A stretch of DNA of 64,000 bases from Nemertoderma westbladi (taxonomy: Eukaryota; Xenacoelomorpha; Nemertodermatida; Nemertodermatidae): the NCBI GenBank assembly GCA_032718475.1, contig JAUCBJ010006717.1, positions 1 through 64,000 on the forward strand, read 5' to 3'. Below, piece by piece: positions 21,504 to 37,100 of the stretch (positions are counted from its first letter, which is position 1; each line of letters opens with the position of its first letter). Made by a program: the position numbers and the translations under genes. A model generated the notes under the pieces. That model made no database searches. It saw nothing but the letters and a program-made list of their open reading frames with translations, and was not told the origin of the DNA.

Positions 21504-22526
21504 CAATCAGAATGGAATGGCCAATCAGAATGGAATGAACTATCAGAATGGAATGAACTATCAGAATGGAATGAACAATCAGAATGTAATGAACTATCAG
21601 AATGGAATGAACTATCAGAATGGAATGAACAATCAGAATGGAATTAACAATCAGAATGGAATGAACTATCAGAATGGAATTAACAATCAGAATGGAATGA
21701 ACTATCAGAATGGAATGAACTATCAGAATGGAATGAACTATCAGAATGGAATGAACTATCAGAATGGAATGAACAATCAGAATGGAATGAACTATCAGAA
21801 TGGAATTAACAATCAGAATAGAATGAACTATCAGAATGGAATGAACTATCAGAATGGAATGAACTATCAGAATGGAATGAACTATCAGAATGGAATGAAC
21901 TATCAGAATGGAATGAACTATCAGAATGGAATGAATGAACTATCAGAATGGAATGAACTATCAGAATGGAATGAACTATCAGAATGGAATTAACAATCAG
22001 AATGGAATGAACTATCAGAATGGAATGAACAACCAGTATGGAATGAACTATCAGAATGGAATTAACTATCAGAATGGAATGAACTATCAGAATGGAATGA
22101 ACAATCAGAATGGAATTAACAATCAGAATGGAATGAACTATCAGAATGGAATGAACAATCAGAATGGAATGAACAACCAGAATGGAATGAATGAACTATC
22201 AGAATGGAATGAACTATCAAAATGGAATGAACTATCAGAATGGAATGAACTATCAAAATGGAATGAATGAACTATCAGAATGGAATGAACTATCAGAATG
22301 GAATGAACTATCAGAATGGAATGAACAATCAGAATGGAATGAACTATCAGAATGGAATGAACTATCAGAATGGAATGAACAATCAGAATGGAATGAACAA
22401 CCAGAATGGAATGAATGAACTATCAGAATGGAATGAACTATCAAAATGGAATGAACTATCAGAATGGAATGAACTATCAAAATGGAATGAATGAACTATC
22501 AGAATGGAATGAACTATCAGAATGGA

Positions 22527-25500
22527 ATGAACTATCAGAATGGAATTAACAATCAGAATGGAATGAACTATCAGAATGGAATGAACAATCAGAATGGAAT
22601 GAACAATCAGAATGGAATGAACAACCAGTATGGAATGAACTATCAGAATGGAATGAACTATCAGAATGGAATGAACTATCAGAATGGAATTAACAATCAG
22701 AATGGAATGAACTATCAGAATGGAATTAACAATCAGAATGGAATGAACTATCAGAATGGAATGAACTATCAGAATGGAATGAACTATCAGAATGGAATGA
22801 ACTATCAGAATGGAATGAACTATCAGAATGGAATGAACTATCAGAATGGAATGAACTATCAGAATGGAATTAACAATCAGAATGGAATGAACAATCAGAA
22901 TGGAATGAACAACCAGTATGGAATGAACTATCAGAATGGAATGAACAATCAGAATGGAATTAACAATCAGAATGGAATGAACTATCAGAATGGAATGAAC
23001 TATCAGAATGGAATGAACTATCAGAATGGAATTAACAACCAGTATGGAATTAACAATCAGAATGGAATGAACTATCAGAATGGAATGAACTATCAGAATG
23101 GAATTAACAATCAGAATGGAATGAACTATCAGAATGGAATGAACAATCAGAATGGAATGAACTATCAGAAAGGAATGAACAATCAGAATGGAATGAACAA
23201 TCAGAATGGAATGAACAACCAGTATGGAATGAACTATCAGAATGGAATGAACTATCAGAATGGAATTAACAATCAGAATGGAATGAACTATCAGAATGGA
23301 ATTAACAATCAGAATGGAATGAACTATCAGAATGGAATGAACTATCAGAATGGAATGAACTATCAGAATGGAATGAACTATCAAAATGGAATGAACTATC
23401 AGAATGGAATGAACTATCAAAATGGAATGAACTATCAGAATGGAATTAACAATCAGAATGGAATGAACTATCAGAATGGAATGAACAATCAGAATGGAAT
23501 GAACAATCAGAATGGAATGAACAACCAGTATGGAATGAACTATCAGAATGGAATGAACTATCAGAATGGAATTAACAATCAGAATGGAATGAACTATCAG
23601 AATGGAATTAACAATCAGAATGGAATGAACTATCAGAATGGAATGAACTATCAGAATGGAATGAACTATCAGAATGGAATGAACTATCAGAATGGAATGA
23701 ACTATCAGAATGGAATGAACTATCAGAATGGAATGAACAATCAGAATGGAATGAACTATCAGAATGGAATGAACAACCAGTATGGAATGAATGAACTATC
23801 AGAATGGAATGAACTATCAGAATGGAATGAACTATCAGAATGGAATGAACTATCAGAATGGAATTAACAATCAGAATGGAATGAACTATCAGAATGGAAT
23901 GAACAATCAGAATGGAATGAACTATCAGAATGGAATGAACTATCAGAATGGAATGAACTATAAGAATGGAATGAACTATCAGAATGGAATGAACTATCAG
24001 AATGGAATGAACTATCAGAATGGAATTAACAATCAGAATGGAATGAACTATCAGAATGGAATGAACTATCAGAATGGAATTAACAACCAGTATGGAATTA
24101 ACAATCAGAATGGAATGAACTATCAGAATGGAATGAACTATCAGAATGGAATTAACAATCAGAATGGAATGAACTATCAGAATGGAATGAACAATCAGAA
24201 TGGAATGAACTATCAGAAAGGAATGAACAATCAGAATGGAATGACAATCAGAATGGAATGAACAACCAGTATGGAATGAACTATCAGAATGGAATGAACT
24301 ATCAGAATGGAATTAACAATCAGAATGGAATGAACTATCAGAATGGAATTAACAATCAAAATGGAATGAACTATCAGAATGGAATGAACTATCAGAATGG
24401 AATGAACTATCAGAATGGAATGAACTATCAAAATGGAATGAACTATCAGAATGGAATGAACTATCAAAATGGAATGAACTATCAGAATGGAATTAACAAT
24501 CAGAATGGAATGAACTATCAGAATGGAATGAACAATCAGAATGGAATGAACAATCAGAATGGAATGAACAACCAGTATGGAATGAACTATCAGAATGGAA
24601 TGAACTATCAGAATGGAATTAACAATCAGAATGGAATGAACTATCAGAATGGAATTAACAATCAGAATGGAATGAACTATCAGAATGGAATGAACTATCA
24701 GAATGGAATGAACTATCAGAATGGAATGAACTATCAGAATGGAATGAACTATCAGAATGGAATGAACTATCAGAATGGAATGAACAATCAGAATGGAATG
24801 AACTATCAGAATGGAATGAACAACCAGTATGGAATGAATGAACTATCAGAATGGAATGAACTATCAGAATGGAATGAACTATCAGAATGGAATGAACTAT
24901 CAGAATGGAATTAACAATCAGAATGGAATGAACTATCAGAATGGAATGAACAATCAGAATGGAATGATCTATCAGAATGGAATGAACTATCAGAATGGAA
25001 TTAACAATCAGAATGGAATGAACTATCAGAATGGAATGAACTATAAGAATGGAATGAACTATCAGAATGGAATGAACTATCAGAATGGAATGAACTATCA
25101 GAATGGAATTAACAATCAGAATGGAATGAACTATCAGAATGGAATGAACTATCAGAATGGAATGAACTATCAGAATGGAATGAACTATCAGAATGGAATG
25201 AACTATCAGAATGGAATGAACTATCAGAATGGAATGAACAATCAGAATGGAATGAACAATCAGAATGGAATGAACTATCAGAATGGAATGAACAACCAGA
25301 ATGGAATTAACAATCAGAATGGAATGAACTATCATAATGGAATGAACAATCAGAATGGAATGAACAATCAGAATGGAATGAACTATCAGAATGGAATGAA
25401 CAATCAGAATGGAATGAACTATCAGAATGGAATGAACAATCAGAATGGAATGAACTATCAGAATGGAATGAACAACCAGTATGGAATGAATGAACTATCA

Positions 25501-28353
25501 GAATGGAATGAACTATCAGAATGGAATGAACTATCAAAATGGAATGAACTATCAGAATGGAATGAACTATCAGAATGGAATGATCTATCAGAATGGAATG
25601 AACTATCAGAATGGAATGAACTATCAGAATGGAATGAACTATCAGAATGGAATGAACAACCAGAATGGAATTAACAATCAGAATGGAATGAACTATCAGA
25701 ATGGAATGATCTATCAGAATGGAATGAACTATCAGTATGGAATGAACAATCAGAATGGAATGAACTATCAGAATGGAATGAACAATCAGAATGGAATGAA
25801 CAATCAGAATGGAATGAACTATCAGAATGGAATGAACAACCAGTATGGAATGAATGAACTATCAGAATGGAATGAACTATCAGAATGGAATGAACTATCA
25901 AAATGGAATGAACTATCAGAATGGAATGAACTATCAGAATGGAATGATCTATCAGAATGGAATGAACTATCAGAATGGAATGAACTATCAGAATGGAATG
26001 AACTATCAGAATGGAATGAACTATCAGAATGGAATTAACAATCAGAATGGAATGAACTATCAGAATGGAATGAACTATCAGAATGGAATGAACTATCAGA
26101 ATGGAATGAACTATCAGAATGGAATGAACTATCAGAATGGAATGAACTATCAGAATGGAATGAACAATCAGAATGGAATGAACAATCAGAATGGAATGAA
26201 CTATCAGAATGGAATGAACAACCAGTATGGAATGAATGAACTATCAGAATGGAATGAACTATCAGAATGGAATGAACTATCAAAATGGAATGAACTATCA
26301 GAATGGAATTAACAATCAGAATGGAATGAACTATCAGAATGGAATGAACAATCAGAATGGAATGAACAATCAGAATGGAATGAACAACCAGTATGGAATG
26401 AACTATCAGAATGGAATGAACTATCAGAATGGAATTAACAATCAGAATGGAATGAACTATCAGAATGGAATTAACAATCAGAATGGAATGAACTATCAGA
26501 ATGGAATGAACTATCAGAATGGAATGAACTATCAGAATGGAATGAACTATCAGAATGGAATGAACTATCAGAATGGAATGAACTATCAGAATGGAATGAA
26601 CAATCAGAATGGAATGAACAATCAGAATGGAATGAACTATCAGAATGGAATGAACAACCAGTATGGAATGAATGAACTATCAGAATGGAATGAACTATCA
26701 GAATGGAATGAACAATCAGAATGGAATTAACAATCAGAATGGAATGAACTATCAGAATGGAATGAACAAATCAGAATGGAATGAACTATCAGAATGGAAT
26801 GACTATCAGAATGGAATGAACTATCAGAATGGAATGAACTATCAGAATGGAATGAACTATCAGAATGGAATGAACTATCAGAATGGAATTAACTATCAGA
26901 ATGGAATGAACAATCAGAATGGAATTAACAATCAGAATGGAATGAACTATCAGAATGGAATGAACAACCAGTATGGAATGAACTATCAGAATGGAATGAA
27001 CTATCAGAATGGAATGAACAAATCAGAATGGAATGAACTATCAGAATGGAATGAACAATCAGAATGGAATGAACAATCAGAATGGAATGAACTATCAGAA
27101 TGGAATGAACAATCAGAATGGAATTAACAATCAGAATGGAATGAACTATCAGAATGGAATGAACTATCAGAATGGAATGAACTATCAGAATGGAATGAAC
27201 AATCAGAATGGAATGAACAATCAGTATGGAATGAACTATCAGAATGGAATGAACAATCAGAATGGAATTAACAATCAGAATGGAATGAACAATCAGAATG
27301 GAATGAACTATCAGAATGGAATGAACAATCAGAATGGAATTAACAATCAGAATGGAATGAACTATCAGAATGGAATGAACTATCAGAATGGAATGAACTA
27401 TCAGAATGGAATGAACAATCAGAATGGAATGAACTATCAGAATGGAATGAACTATCAGAATGGAATGAACTATCAGAATGGAATGAACTATCAGAATGGA
27501 ATGAACTATCAGAATGGAATGAACTATCAGAATGGAATTAACTATCAGAATGGAATGAACAATCAGAATGGAATTAACAATCAGAATGGAATGAACTATC
27601 AGAATGGAATGAACAAATCAGAATGGAATGAACTATCAGAATGGAATGAACTATCAGAATGGAATGAACTATCAGAATGGAATGAACTATCAGAATGGAA
27701 TGAACTATCAGAATGGAATGAACTATCAGAATGGAATGAACTATCAGAATGGAATGAACAATCAGAATGGAATTAACAATCAGAATGGAATTAACTATCA
27801 GAATGGAATGAACAAATCAGAATGGAATGAACTATCAGAATGGAATGAACTATCAGAATGGAATGAACTATCAGAATGGAATGAACTATCAGAATGGAAT
27901 GAACTATCAGAATGGAATGAACTATCAGAATGGAATTAACTATCAGAATGGAATGAACAATCAGAATGGAATTAACAATCAGAATGGAATGAACTATCAG
28001 AATGGAATGAACAACCAGTATGGAATGAATGAACTATCAGAATGGAATGAACTATCAGAATGGAATGAACTATCAGAATGGAATGAACTATCAGAATGGA
28101 ATGAACTATCAGAATGGAATGAACAATCAGAATGGAATTAACAATCAGAATGGAATGAACTATCAGAATGGAATGAACAAATCAGAATGGAATGAACTAT
28201 CAGAATGGAATGAACTATCAGAATGGAATGAACTATCAGAATGGAATGAACTATCAGAATGGAATGAACTATCAGAATGGAATGAACTATCAGAATGGAA
28301 TTAACTATCAGAATGGAATGAACAATCAGAATGGAATTAACAATCAGAATGGA
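22527..28353. repeat. Higher-order repeat, 5,827-bp unit, copy 1
   Basis: The series of variant units and phase breaks from about 22,527 to 28,353 recurs exactly 5,827 bp further right. Checked landmarks include 23791/29618, 24258/30085, 24838/30665, 26236/32063, 27033/32860 and 28029/33856. It contains private marks such as GGAATGACAATCAG (one base lost, 24241), AACAAATCAG (one base gained, about 26767) and GACTATCAG (about 26801). Confidence 0.9.
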
Positions 28354-31300
28354 ATGAACTATCAGAATGGAATTAACAATCAGAATGGAATGAACTATCA
28401 GAATGGAATGAACAATCAGAATGGAATGAACAATCAGAATGGAATGAACAACCAGTATGGAATGAACTATCAGAATGGAATGAACTATCAGAATGGAATG
28501 AACTATCAGAATGGAATTAACAATCAGAATGGAATGAACTATCAGAATGGAATTAACAATCAGAATGGAATGAACTATCAGAATGGAATGAACTATCAGA
28601 ATGGAATGAACTATCAGAATGGAATGAACTATCAGAATGGAATGAACTATCAGAATGGAATGAACTATCAGAATGGAATGAACTATCAGAATGGAATTAA
28701 CAATCAGAATGGAATGAACAATCAGAATGGAATGAACAACCAGTATGGAATGAACTATCAGAATGGAATGAACAATCAGAATGGAATTAACAATCAGAAT
28801 GGAATGAACTATCAGAATGGAATGAACTATCAGAATGGAATGAACTATCAGAATGGAATTAACAACCAGTATGGAATTAACAATCAGAATGGAATGAACT
28901 ATCAGAATGGAATGAACTATCAGAATGGAATTAACAATCAGAATGGAATGAACTATCAGAATGGAATGAACAATCAGAATGGAATGAACTATCAGAAAGG
29001 AATGAACAATCAGAATGGAATGAACAATCAGAATGGAATGAACAACCAGTATGGAATGAACTATCAGAATGGAATGAACTATCAGAATGGAATTAACAAT
29101 CAGAATGGAATGAACTATCAGAATGGAATTAACAATCAGAATGGAATGAACTATCAGAATGGAATGAACTATCAGAATGGAATGAACTATCAGAATGGAA
29201 TGAACTATCAAAATGGAATGAACTATCAGAATGGAATGAACTATCAAAATGGAATGAACTATCAGAATGGAATTAACAATCAGAATGGAATGAACTATCA
29301 GAATGGAATGAACAATCAGAATGGAATGAACAATCAGAATGGAATGAACAACCAGTATGGAATGAACTATCAGAATGGAATGAACTATCAGAATGGAATT
29401 AACAATCAGAATGGAATGAACTATCAGAATGGAATTAACAATCAGAATGGAATGAACTATCAGAATGGAATGAACTATCAGAATGGAATGAACTATCAGA
29501 ATGGAATGAACTATCAGAATGGAATGAACTATCAGAATGGAATGAACTATCAGAATGGAATGAACAATCAGAATGGAATGAACTATCAGAATGGAATGAA
29601 CAACCAGTATGGAATGAATGAACTATCAGAATGGAATGAACTATCAGAATGGAATGAACTATCAGAATGGAATGAACTATCAGAATGGAATTAACAATCA
29701 GAATGGAATGAACTATCAGAATGGAATGAACAATCAGAATGGAATGAACTATCAGAATGGAATGAACTATCAGAATGGAATGAACTATAAGAATGGAATG
29801 AACTATCAGAATGGAATGAACTATCAGAATGGAATGAACTATCAGAATGGAATTAACAATCAGAATGGAATGAACTATCAGAATGGAATGAACTATCAGA
29901 ATGGAATTAACAACCAGTATGGAATTAACAATCAGAATGGAATGAACTATCAGAATGGAATGAACTATCAGAATGGAATTAACAATCAGAATGGAATGAA
30001 CTATCAGAATGGAATGAACAATCAGAATGGAATGAACTATCAGAAAGGAATGAACAATCAGAATGGAATGACAATCAGAATGGAATGAACAACCAGTATG
30101 GAATGAACTATCAGAATGGAATGAACTATCAGAATGGAATTAACAATCAGAATGGAATGAACTATCAGAATGGAATTAACAATCAAAATGGAATGAACTA
30201 TCAGAATGGAATGAACTATCAGAATGGAATGAACTATCAGAATGGAATGAACTATCAAAATGGAATGAACTATCAGAATGGAATGAACTATCAAAATGGA
30301 ATGAACTATCAGAATGGAATTAACAATCAGAATGGAATGAACTATCAGAATGGAATGAACAATCAGAATGGAATGAACAATCAGAATGGAATGAACAACC
30401 AGTATGGAATGAACTATCAGAATGGAATGAACTATCAGAATGGAATTAACAATCAGAATGGAATGAACTATCAGAATGGAATTAACAATCAGAATGGAAT
30501 GAACTATCAGAATGGAATGAACTATCAGAATGGAATGAACTATCAGAATGGAATGAACTATCAGAATGGAATGAACTATCAGAATGGAATGAACTATCAG
30601 AATGGAATGAACAATCAGAATGGAATGAACTATCAGAATGGAATGAACAACCAGTATGGAATGAATGAACTATCAGAATGGAATGAACTATCAGAATGGA
30701 ATGAACTATCAGAATGGAATGAACTATCAGAATGGAATTAACAATCAGAATGGAATGAACTATCAGAATGGAATGAACAATCAGAATGGAATGATCTATC
30801 AGAATGGAATGAACTATCAGAATGGAATTAACAATCAGAATGGAATGAACTATCAGAATGGAATGAACTATAAGAATGGAATGAACTATCAGAATGGAAT
30901 GAACTATCAGAATGGAATGAACTATCAGAATGGAATTAACAATCAGAATGGAATGAACTATCAGAATGGAATGAACTATCAGAATGGAATGAACTATCAG
31001 AATGGAATGAACTATCAGAATGGAATGAACTATCAGAATGGAATGAACTATCAGAATGGAATGAACAATCAGAATGGAATGAACAATCAGAATGGAATGA
31101 ACTATCAGAATGGAATGAACAACCAGAATGGAATTAACAATCAGAATGGAATGAACTATCATAATGGAATGAACAATCAGAATGGAATGAACAATCAGAA
31201 TGGAATGAACTATCAGAATGGAATGAACAATCAGAATGGAATGAACTATCAGAATGGAATGAACAATCAGAATGGAATGAACTATCAGAATGGAATGAAC

Positions 31301-34180
31301 AACCAGTATGGAATGAATGAACTATCAGAATGGAATGAACTATCAGAATGGAATGAACTATCAAAATGGAATGAACTATCAGAATGGAATGAACTATCAG
31401 AATGGAATGATCTATCAGAATGGAATGAACTATCAGAATGGAATGAACTATCAGAATGGAATGAACTATCAGAATGGAATGAACAACCAGAATGGAATTA
31501 ACAATCAGAATGGAATGAACTATCAGAATGGAATGATCTATCAGAATGGAATGAACTATCAGTATGGAATGAACAATCAGAATGGAATGAACTATCAGAA
31601 TGGAATGAACAATCAGAATGGAATGAACAATCAGAATGGAATGAACTATCAGAATGGAATGAACAACCAGTATGGAATGAATGAACTATCAGAATGGAAT
31701 GAACTATCAGAATGGAATGAACTATCAAAATGGAATGAACTATCAGAATGGAATGAACTATCAGAATGGAATGATCTATCAGAATGGAATGAACTATCAG
31801 AATGGAATGAACTATCAGAATGGAATGAACTATCAGAATGGAATGAACTATCAGAATGGAATTAACAATCAGAATGGAATGAACTATCAGAATGGAATGA
31901 ACTATCAGAATGGAATGAACTATCAGAATGGAATGAACTATCAGAATGGAATGAACTATCAGAATGGAATGAACTATCAGAATGGAATGAACAATCAGAA
32001 TGGAATGAACAATCAGAATGGAATGAACTATCAGAATGGAATGAACAACCAGTATGGAATGAATGAACTATCAGAATGGAATGAACTATCAGAATGGAAT
32101 GAACTATCAAAATGGAATGAACTATCAGAATGGAATTAACAATCAGAATGGAATGAACTATCAGAATGGAATGAACAATCAGAATGGAATGAACAATCAG
32201 AATGGAATGAACAACCAGTATGGAATGAACTATCAGAATGGAATGAACTATCAGAATGGAATTAACAATCAGAATGGAATGAACTATCAGAATGGAATTA
32301 ACAATCAGAATGGAATGAACTATCAGAATGGAATGAACTATCAGAATGGAATGAACTATCAGAATGGAATGAACTATCAGAATGGAATGAACTATCAGAA
32401 TGGAATGAACTATCAGAATGGAATGAACAATCAGAATGGAATGAACAATCAGAATGGAATGAACTATCAGAATGGAATGAACAACCAGTATGGAATGAAT
32501 GAACTATCAGAATGGAATGAACTATCAGAATGGAATGAACAATCAGAATGGAATTAACAATCAGAATGGAATGAACTATCAGAATGGAATGAACAAATCA
32601 GAATGGAATGAACTATCAGAATGGAATGACTATCAGAATGGAATGAACTATCAGAATGGAATGAACTATCAGAATGGAATGAACTATCAGAATGGAATGA
32701 ACTATCAGAATGGAATTAACTATCAGAATGGAATGAACAATCAGAATGGAATTAACAATCAGAATGGAATGAACTATCAGAATGGAATGAACAACCAGTA
32801 TGGAATGAACTATCAGAATGGAATGAACTATCAGAATGGAATGAACAAATCAGAATGGAATGAACTATCAGAATGGAATGAACAATCAGAATGGAATGAA
32901 CAATCAGAATGGAATGAACTATCAGAATGGAATGAACAATCAGAATGGAATTAACAATCAGAATGGAATGAACTATCAGAATGGAATGAACTATCAGAAT
33001 GGAATGAACTATCAGAATGGAATGAACAATCAGAATGGAATGAACAATCAGTATGGAATGAACTATCAGAATGGAATGAACAATCAGAATGGAATTAACA
33101 ATCAGAATGGAATGAACAATCAGAATGGAATGAACTATCAGAATGGAATGAACAATCAGAATGGAATTAACAATCAGAATGGAATGAACTATCAGAATGG
33201 AATGAACTATCAGAATGGAATGAACTATCAGAATGGAATGAACAATCAGAATGGAATGAACTATCAGAATGGAATGAACTATCAGAATGGAATGAACTAT
33301 CAGAATGGAATGAACTATCAGAATGGAATGAACTATCAGAATGGAATGAACTATCAGAATGGAATTAACTATCAGAATGGAATGAACAATCAGAATGGAA
33401 TTAACAATCAGAATGGAATGAACTATCAGAATGGAATGAACAAATCAGAATGGAATGAACTATCAGAATGGAATGAACTATCAGAATGGAATGAACTATC
33501 AGAATGGAATGAACTATCAGAATGGAATGAACTATCAGAATGGAATGAACTATCAGAATGGAATGAACTATCAGAATGGAATGAACAATCAGAATGGAAT
33601 TAACAATCAGAATGGAATTAACTATCAGAATGGAATGAACAAATCAGAATGGAATGAACTATCAGAATGGAATGAACTATCAGAATGGAATGAACTATCA
33701 GAATGGAATGAACTATCAGAATGGAATGAACTATCAGAATGGAATGAACTATCAGAATGGAATTAACTATCAGAATGGAATGAACAATCAGAATGGAATT
33801 AACAATCAGAATGGAATGAACTATCAGAATGGAATGAACAACCAGTATGGAATGAATGAACTATCAGAATGGAATGAACTATCAGAATGGAATGAACTAT
33901 CAGAATGGAATGAACTATCAGAATGGAATGAACTATCAGAATGGAATGAACAATCAGAATGGAATTAACAATCAGAATGGAATGAACTATCAGAATGGAA
34001 TGAACAAATCAGAATGGAATGAACTATCAGAATGGAATGAACTATCAGAATGGAATGAACTATCAGAATGGAATGAACTATCAGAATGGAATGAACTATC
34101 AGAATGGAATGAACTATCAGAATGGAATTAACTATCAGAATGGAATGAACAATCAGAATGGAATTAACAATCAGAATGGA
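28354..34180. repeat. Higher-order repeat, 5,827-bp unit, copy 2
   Basis: Tandem duplicate of 22,527-28,353. Every landmark variant compared falls at the same offset and the translated frames are identical, so divergence is very low. Confidence 0.9.
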
Positions 34181-37100
34181 ATGAACTATCAGAATGGAAT
34201 GAACAACCAGTATGGAATGAACTATCAGAATGGAATGAACAATCAGAATGGAATGAACTATCAGAATGGAATTAACAATCAAAATGGAATGAACTATCAG
34301 AATGGAATTAACAATCAGAATGGAATGAACTATCAAAATGGAATGAACTATCAGAATGGAATGAACTATCAGAATGGAATGAACAATCAGAATGGAATGA
34401 ACTATCAGAATGGAATGAACAACCAGTATGGAATGAATGAACTATCAGAATGGAATGAACTATCAGAATGGAATGAACTATCAGAATGGAATGAACTATC
34501 AGAATGGAATTAACAATCAGAATGGAATGAACTATCAGAATGGAATGAACAATCAGAATGGAATGATCTATCAGAATGGAATGAACTATCAGAATGGAAT
34601 TAACAATCAGAATGGAATGAACTATCAGAATGGAATGAACTATAAGAATGGAATGAACTATCAGAATGGAATGAACTATCAGAATGGAATGAACTATCAG
34701 AATGGAATTAACAATCAGAATGGAATGAACTATCAGAATGGAATGAACTATCAGAATGGAATGAACTATCAGAATGGAATGAACTATCAGAATGGAATGA
34801 ACTATCAGAATGGAATGAACTATCAGAATGGAATGAACAATCAGAATGGAATGAACAATCAGAATGGAATGAACTATCAGAATGGAATGAACAACCAGAA
34901 TGGAATTAACAATCAGAATGGAATGAACTATCATAATGGAATGAACAATCAGAATGGAATGAACAATCAGAATGGAATGAACTATCAGAATGGAATGAAC
35001 AATCAGAATGGAATGAACTATCAGAATGGAATGAACAATCAGAATGGAATGAACTATCAGAATGGAATGAACAACCAGTATGGAATGAATGAACTATCAG
35101 AATGGAATGAACTATCAGAATGGAATGAACTATCAAAATGGAATGAACTATCAGAATGGAATGAACTATCAGAATGGAATGATCTATCAGAATGGAATGA
35201 ACTATCAGAATGGAATGAACTATCAGAATGGAATGAACTATCAGAATGGAATGAACAACCAGAATGGAATTAACAATCAGAATGGAATGAACTATCAGAA
35301 TGGAATGATCTATCAGAATGGAATGAACTATCAGTATGGAATGAACAATCAGAATGGAATGAACTATCAGAATGGAATGAACAATCAGAATGGAATGAAC
35401 AATCAGAATGGAATGAACTATCAGAATGGAATGAACAACCAGTATGGAATGAATGAACTATCAGAATGGAATGAACTATCAGAATGGAATGAACTATCAA
35501 AATGGAATGAACTATCAGAATGGAATGAACTATCAGAATGGAATGATCTATCAGAATGGAATGAACTATCAGAATGGAATGAACTATCAGAATGGAATGA
35601 ACTATCAGAATGGAATGAACTATCAGAATGGAATTAACAATCAGAATGGAATGAACTATCAGAATGGAATGAACTATCAGAATGGAATGAACTATCAGAA
35701 TGGAATGAACTATCAGAATGGAATGAACTATCAGAATGGAATGAACTATCAGAATGGAATGAACAATCAGAATGGAATGAACAATCAGAATGGAATGAAC
35801 TATCAGAATGGAATGAACAACCAGTATGGAATGAATGAACTATCAGAATGGAATGAACTATCAGAATGGAATGAACTATCAAAATGGAATGAACTATCAG
35901 AATGGAATTAACAATCAGAATGGAATGAACTATCAGAATGGAATGAACAATCAGAATGGAATGAACAATCAGAATGGAATGAACAACCAGTATGGAATGA
36001 ACTATCAGAATGGAATGAACTATCAGAATGGAATTAACAATCAGAATGGAATGAACTATCAGAATGGAATTAACAATCAGAATGGAATGAACTATCAGAA
36101 TGGAATGAACTATCAGAATGGAATGAACTATCAGAATGGAATGAACTATCAGAATGGAATGAACTATCAGAATGGAATGAACTATCAGAATGGAATGAAC
36201 AATCAGAATGGAATGAACAATCAGAATGGAATGAACTATCAGAATGGAATGAACAACCAGTATGGAATGAATGAACTATCAGAATGGAATGAACTATCAG
36301 AATGGAATGAACAATCAGAATGGAATTAACAATCAGAATGGAATGAACTATCAGAATGGAATGAACAAATCAGAATGGAATGAACTATCAGAATGGAATG
36401 ACTATCAGAATGGAATGAACTATCAGAATGGAATGAACTATCAGAATGGAATGAACTATCAGAATGGAATGAACTATCAGAATGGAATTAACTATCAGAA
36501 TGGAATGAACAATCAGAATGGAATTAACAATCAGAATGGAATGAACTATCAGAATGGAATGAACAACCAGTATGGAATGAACTATCAGAATGGAATGAAC
36601 TATCAGAATGGAATGAACAAATCAGAATGGAATGAACTATCAGAATGGAATGAACAATCAGAATGGAATGAACAATCAGAATGGAATGAACTATCAGAAT
36701 GGAATGAACAATCAGAATGGAATTAACAATCAGAATGGAATGAACTATCAGAATGGAATGAACTATCAGAATGGAATGAACTATCAGAATGGAATGAACA
36801 ATCAGAATGGAATGAACAATCAGTATGGAATGAACTATCAGAATGGAATGAACAATCAGAATGGAATTAACAATCAGAATGGAATGAACAATCAGAATGG
36901 AATGAACTATCAGAATGGAATGAACAATCAGAATGGAATTAACAATCAGAATGGAATGAACTATCAGAATGGAATGAACTATCAGAATGGAATGAACTAT
37001 CAGAATGGAATGAACAATCAGAATGGAATGAACTATCAGAATGGAATGAACTATCAGAATGGAATGAACTATCAGAATGGAATGAACTATCAGAATGGAA

